A stretch of 7,748 nt of DNA, taken from NCBI GenBank assembly GCA_946535685.1, contig CAMNDR010000034.1, positions 1-7,748 of the forward strand, given 5' to 3'. Position numbers and translations under genes: made by a program. The notes under the pieces were generated by a model. The model was not told where the DNA came from, did no database searches, and saw nothing but the letters and a program-made list of their open reading frames with translations. This document shows, piece after piece, positions 6,217-7,748 of this stretch (position 1 is its first letter; each line of letters starts with the position of its first letter). This DNA comes from an uncultured Clostridia bacterium. GTDB lineage: Bacteria; Bacillota; Clostridia; Oscillospirales; Ruminococcaceae.

Positions 6217-6825
6217 GTGTCAGAGAAGAAAGACAGGAAGCGGCGTTACTTCCTGATCGACTATGAAAATGTCAACAAGGCCGGCCTTGACGGGATCGGC
6301 GAGCTGCGGCGCTCCGACCGGGTGATCGTGTTCTACAGCCAGAATGCGGATTCGCTCTCGTTCGAGGTGATGCAGATGCTTTCGGCATCGAAGGCACAGG
6401 TGGAATACATCAAGGTCGATACGATGGGGCGCAATGCGCTGGATTTCCAGCTTGCCTCCTATGTGGGCTATCTGCTCGGAAAAGATGCGGGCTGTAAGGT
6501 CTATATCGTGAGCAATGACCGGGGCTATAACAATGTCCAGATCTTCTGGTTCAAGCAGGGGCAGAGGGTGCGCCTTGTGCCGAGCATCCGGCAGCGGCAG
6601 CTTGCTGCTGCGAAAAAGCCCGATATCCGGAAGGCAGTCTCGGAGCTGGAGGGGCTTGATGATGCGGAAAAGCAGGATGCAGCCGATGTGGTGTGGCGGC
6701 ATCTGAAGACCGGCTCGCCGCATCTGTCGCACATCAAGGTCGGCATCAACAACGACCTGCTGTCGCACTTCGGCAGCGAAAAGACCAAGGTGATCTTCAA
6801 CGCTATCAGGCCGCTGATCAAATGA
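6217..6825 (+). CDS. NYN/PIN-like domain protein, putative ribonuclease, GTG start
   Basis: A 202-residue soluble protein. Residues ~9-125 match the NYN/PIN-like metal-dependent nuclease fold: D15 in YFLIDYENV with N18, D76 in RNALDFQLASYVGYL, and D101 in VYIVSNDRGYNNV, followed by a strand-helix with FWFKQG and VRLVPS. These acidic residues are the expected Mg2+ site, so RNA cleavage is likely by family. Residues ~135-202 form a charged, mainly helical tail (KKPDIRKAVSELEG to IRPLIK) that I do not recognise; it could bind RNA or a partner. The GTG at 6217 is chosen because GGGAGG (6203-6208) lies 8 bases upstream; an ATG two bases earlier is in another frame that stops after 13 codons. It has its own promoter and probably reads through into pyrE 46 bases downstream. 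RNA target unknown. Confidence 0.88.
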   Translation: MSEKKDRKRRYFLIDYENVNKAGLDGIGELRRSDRVIVFYSQNADSLSFEVMQMLSASKAQVEYIKVDTMGRNALDFQLASYVGYLLGKDAGCKVYIVSNDRGYNNVQIFWFKQGQRVRLVPSIRQRQLAAAKKPDIRKAVSELEGLDDAEKQDAADVVWRHLKTGSPHLSHIKVGINNDLLSHFGSEKTKVIFNAIRPLIK

Positions 6826-6831
6826 CTATGC

Positions 6832-6845
6832 GCCGGATATCCGGC
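6832..6845. repeat. 14-base perfect palindrome between NYN gene and pyrE
   Basis: GCCGGATATCCGGC is a perfect palindrome in the 46-base gap, 6 bases after the NYN stop and before the pyrE Shine-Dalgarno. It has no T tract and is too short for a terminator. It could be an mRNA-processing hairpin (GCCGG, ATAT loop) or a DNA-binding site. Confidence 0.4.
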
Positions 6846-6871
6846 ATGAAAATCCAAAGGAGGAAAACCCA

Positions 6872-7522
6872 ATGACCTACAAAGAGAGCTTTATCCAGTT
6901 CATGACCGAGTGCGGTGTGCTGACCTTCGGTGAGTTCACCCTCAAAAGCGGCCGCATTGCGCCGTATTTCATCAACTGCGGCAATTACCGCACCGGCGGC
7001 CAGCTAAGACGGCTCGGCGAGTATTATGCAGCCTGCATCCATGAGAACAATGTCCCGGTAGAGACGCTGTTCGGCCCTGCCTATAAGGGCATCCCGCTTG
7101 CAGTTGCGGCGGCTACGGCGCTGAGTGCGAAGTATGACCAGGATGTTTTCTACTGCTTTGACCGCAAGGAGGCCAAGGATCACGGCGAGGGCGGCATGTT
7201 CGTCGGCAAGACGCTGACTGACGGCGAAAAGGTCGTCATCATCGACGATGTCATGACCTCCGGCAAGGCGCTGCGGGAATCCATGCCCAAGCTCATGAGC
7301 GCTGCCAAGGTCGATGTAACCGGCATGGTCATTACCGTTGACCGCCAGGAAAAGGGCACCGGCACGACCTCTGCCGTGCAGGAGGTCAAGGCGGAATTCG
7401 GCGTGACAGTCTATCCGATCGTGACGATGGAGGATATCATCGCAGCCATCCGGGATGAGGTCATCCCCGGCAAGGAATTCCTCCCGCAGATGCTCGCCTA
7501 CAGAGAGCAGTACGGCGTATAA
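6872..7522 (+). CDS. pyrE: Orotate phosphoribosyltransferase
   Basis: A 216-residue cytoplasmic enzyme joining orotate and PRPP to give OMP, the fifth step of UMP synthesis. The type I phosphoribosyltransferase fold is clear: the orotate/PRPP contact FTLKSGRIAPYFIN at 22-35 (K26), GPAYKGIPL at 68-76, the flexible catalytic loop DRKEAKDHGEGG at 97-108, and the PRPP-binding motif VVIIDDVMTSGKA at 121-133 with the paired D125-D126. Length is normal for the family. The ATG follows AAAGGAGG with 8-base spacing. It is the second gene of a likely two-gene unit behind the NYN protein, with no PyrR-type leader in the 46-base gap and no other pyr genes in the window. A strong hairpin 16 bases after the stop probably ends the transcript. 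Confidence 0.97.
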   Translation: MTYKESFIQFMTECGVLTFGEFTLKSGRIAPYFINCGNYRTGGQLRRLGEYYAACIHENNVPVETLFGPAYKGIPLAVAAATALSAKYDQDVFYCFDRKEAKDHGEGGMFVGKTLTDGEKVVIIDDVMTSGKALRESMPKLMSAAKVDVTGMVITVDRQEKGTGTTSAVQEVKAEFGVTVYPIVTMEDIIAAIRDEVIPGKEFLPQMLAYREQYGV

Positions 7523-7538
7523 TCCGCTGCAGAACAAC

Positions 7539-7578
7539 ATCCCCCTGTACATGCTTTATCAGGCAGGTGCAGGGGGAT
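7539..7578 (+). terminator. Strong terminator-like hairpin after pyrE, weak T tract
   Basis: ATCCCCCTGTAC (7539-7550) pairs with GGTGCAGGGGGAT (the 12 bases ending at 7578) with one G-U pair, and the stem continues by 3 bp past one mismatch to an 8-base loop. The tail is TTCCTGCTG rather than a T run, so it is a stable hairpin but not a textbook rho-independent terminator. Confidence 0.55.
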
Positions 7579-7600
7579 TCCTGCTGCGCTCCGTATGCGT

Positions 7601-7635
7601 TTCATCCCATCCGTGGACGACATCAATGGGATGAA
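7601..7635. repeat. Perfect 10-bp inverted repeat
   Basis: TTCATCCCAT (7601-7610) and ATGGGATGAA (7626-7635) are exact inverted copies with a 15-base loop. On the plus strand the next bases are TCAAAAACGG, so there is no T run; on the minus strand none either. No gene covers it. Possible roles are a transcript 3'-end structure, a regulator site for an unseen gene to the right, or part of a repeat element. Confidence 0.6.
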
Positions 7636-7647
7636 TCAAAAACGGCA

Positions 7648-7661
7648 CGGCTGAAAAGCCG
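7648..7661 (+). other. Small GNRA-type hairpin (CGGCT-GAAA-AGCCG)
   Basis: Five perfect base pairs close a GAAA tetraloop, directly before dispersed repeat copy 2. GAAA loops are unusually stable in RNA. In copy 1 the matching place holds a different hairpin (1429-1461), so both copies have a hairpin just upstream although the sequence differs. Confidence 0.45.
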
Positions 7662-7667
7662 ATAGAT

Positions 7668-7748
7668 TTCAGTCTGTCAAAAAAGCTATTTTGCAGGGTT
7701 CGGGGCGGCAGCCCCGATCAGGGTGCAGGGGGACTCCCCCCGGGGGGG
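7668..7748 (+). repeat. Dispersed intergenic repeat, copy 2, with GC-rich tail, cut by window edge
   Basis: Bases 7668-7714 match copy 1 (1386-1430, minus strand) almost exactly, from TTCAGTCTGTCAAAAAAGC to GGGGCGGCAGCCCC, which forms a GGGGC-GGCA-GCCCC hairpin here. Copy 2 continues past where the copies diverge into GGGTGCAGGGGGACTCCCCC, another short hairpin (7728-7740), and a G run that leaves the window. Confidence 0.75.

Noticed and set aside
6215..6256. ATG at 6215 as start of the plus-strand nuclease gene
   Set aside because: It is in a different frame and reaches a stop after 13 codons; the overlapping GTG at 6217 opens the NYN frame.
7004..7552. A 182-codon minus-strand open frame
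   Set aside because: It is a shadow of pyrE, whose motifs are complete on the plus strand.
1..7748. CRISPR array, transposase, phage genes, tRNA or rRNA
   Set aside because: I saw no regularly spaced repeats, no transposase or integrase motifs, and no tRNA cloverleaf or rRNA signature. The only longer repeat is the two-copy intergenic element.

Overview
The window looks like a chromosomal segment from a fibre-degrading gut clostridium of the Ruminococcus group (inference). The main reason is a secreted family-9 glycoside hydrolase that ends in a cellulosomal dockerin. A leucine T-box leader, strong sigma-A-type promoters with AGGAGG ribosome binding sites, and GC-rich genes separated by AT-rich promoter islands also fit Firmicutes. 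I cannot assign a species from the sequence alone.

Layout, left to right. Positions 1-920 (minus) hold the first 306 codons of leuA, a 2-isopropylmalate synthase of the yeast/Corynebacterium type that runs off the left edge. Its 320-base leader (about 921-1241) is a leucine-type T-box riboswitch driven by a consensus promoter at 1248-1276. Positions 1282-1521 are noncoding and hold one copy of a dispersed repeat plus hairpins. Positions 1522-4074 (minus) encode a cellulosomal endoglucanase with the order signal peptide, GH9, CBM3c-like module, linker, dockerin. It has its own consensus promoter (4146-4174) and inverted repeats that could be regulatory.

Next on the minus strand come a 93-residue protein of unknown function whose first ~30 residues resemble sigma-factor region 2.1 (4269-4550), a strong rho-independent terminator (4620-4647), a histidine-phosphatase-family protein (4656-5348) and a calcineurin-like metallophosphoesterase (5359-6048). 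The last two form a tight operon in which the downstream Shine-Dalgarno sequence overlaps the upstream stop codon. From a 200-base divergent promoter region, a plus-strand unit begins: a NYN/PIN-like putative ribonuclease with a GTG start (6217-6825), then pyrE, orotate phosphoribosyltransferase (6872-7522). The right end (7523-7748) has no gene. It contains three hairpin-forming inverted repeats and a second copy of the dispersed repeat, inverted relative to the first.

The genes fall into independent transcription units: leucine biosynthesis under tRNA-sensing control, plant-polysaccharide breakdown, a two-phosphatase operon, and a putative nuclease co-transcribed with pyrimidine biosynthesis. 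I see no phage, transposase, CRISPR array or defence island. The items most worth a second look are the unexplained 93-residue protein, the noncanonical dockerin, the NYN protein's uncharacterised C-terminal part, the two-copy intergenic repeat, and the details of the T-box.
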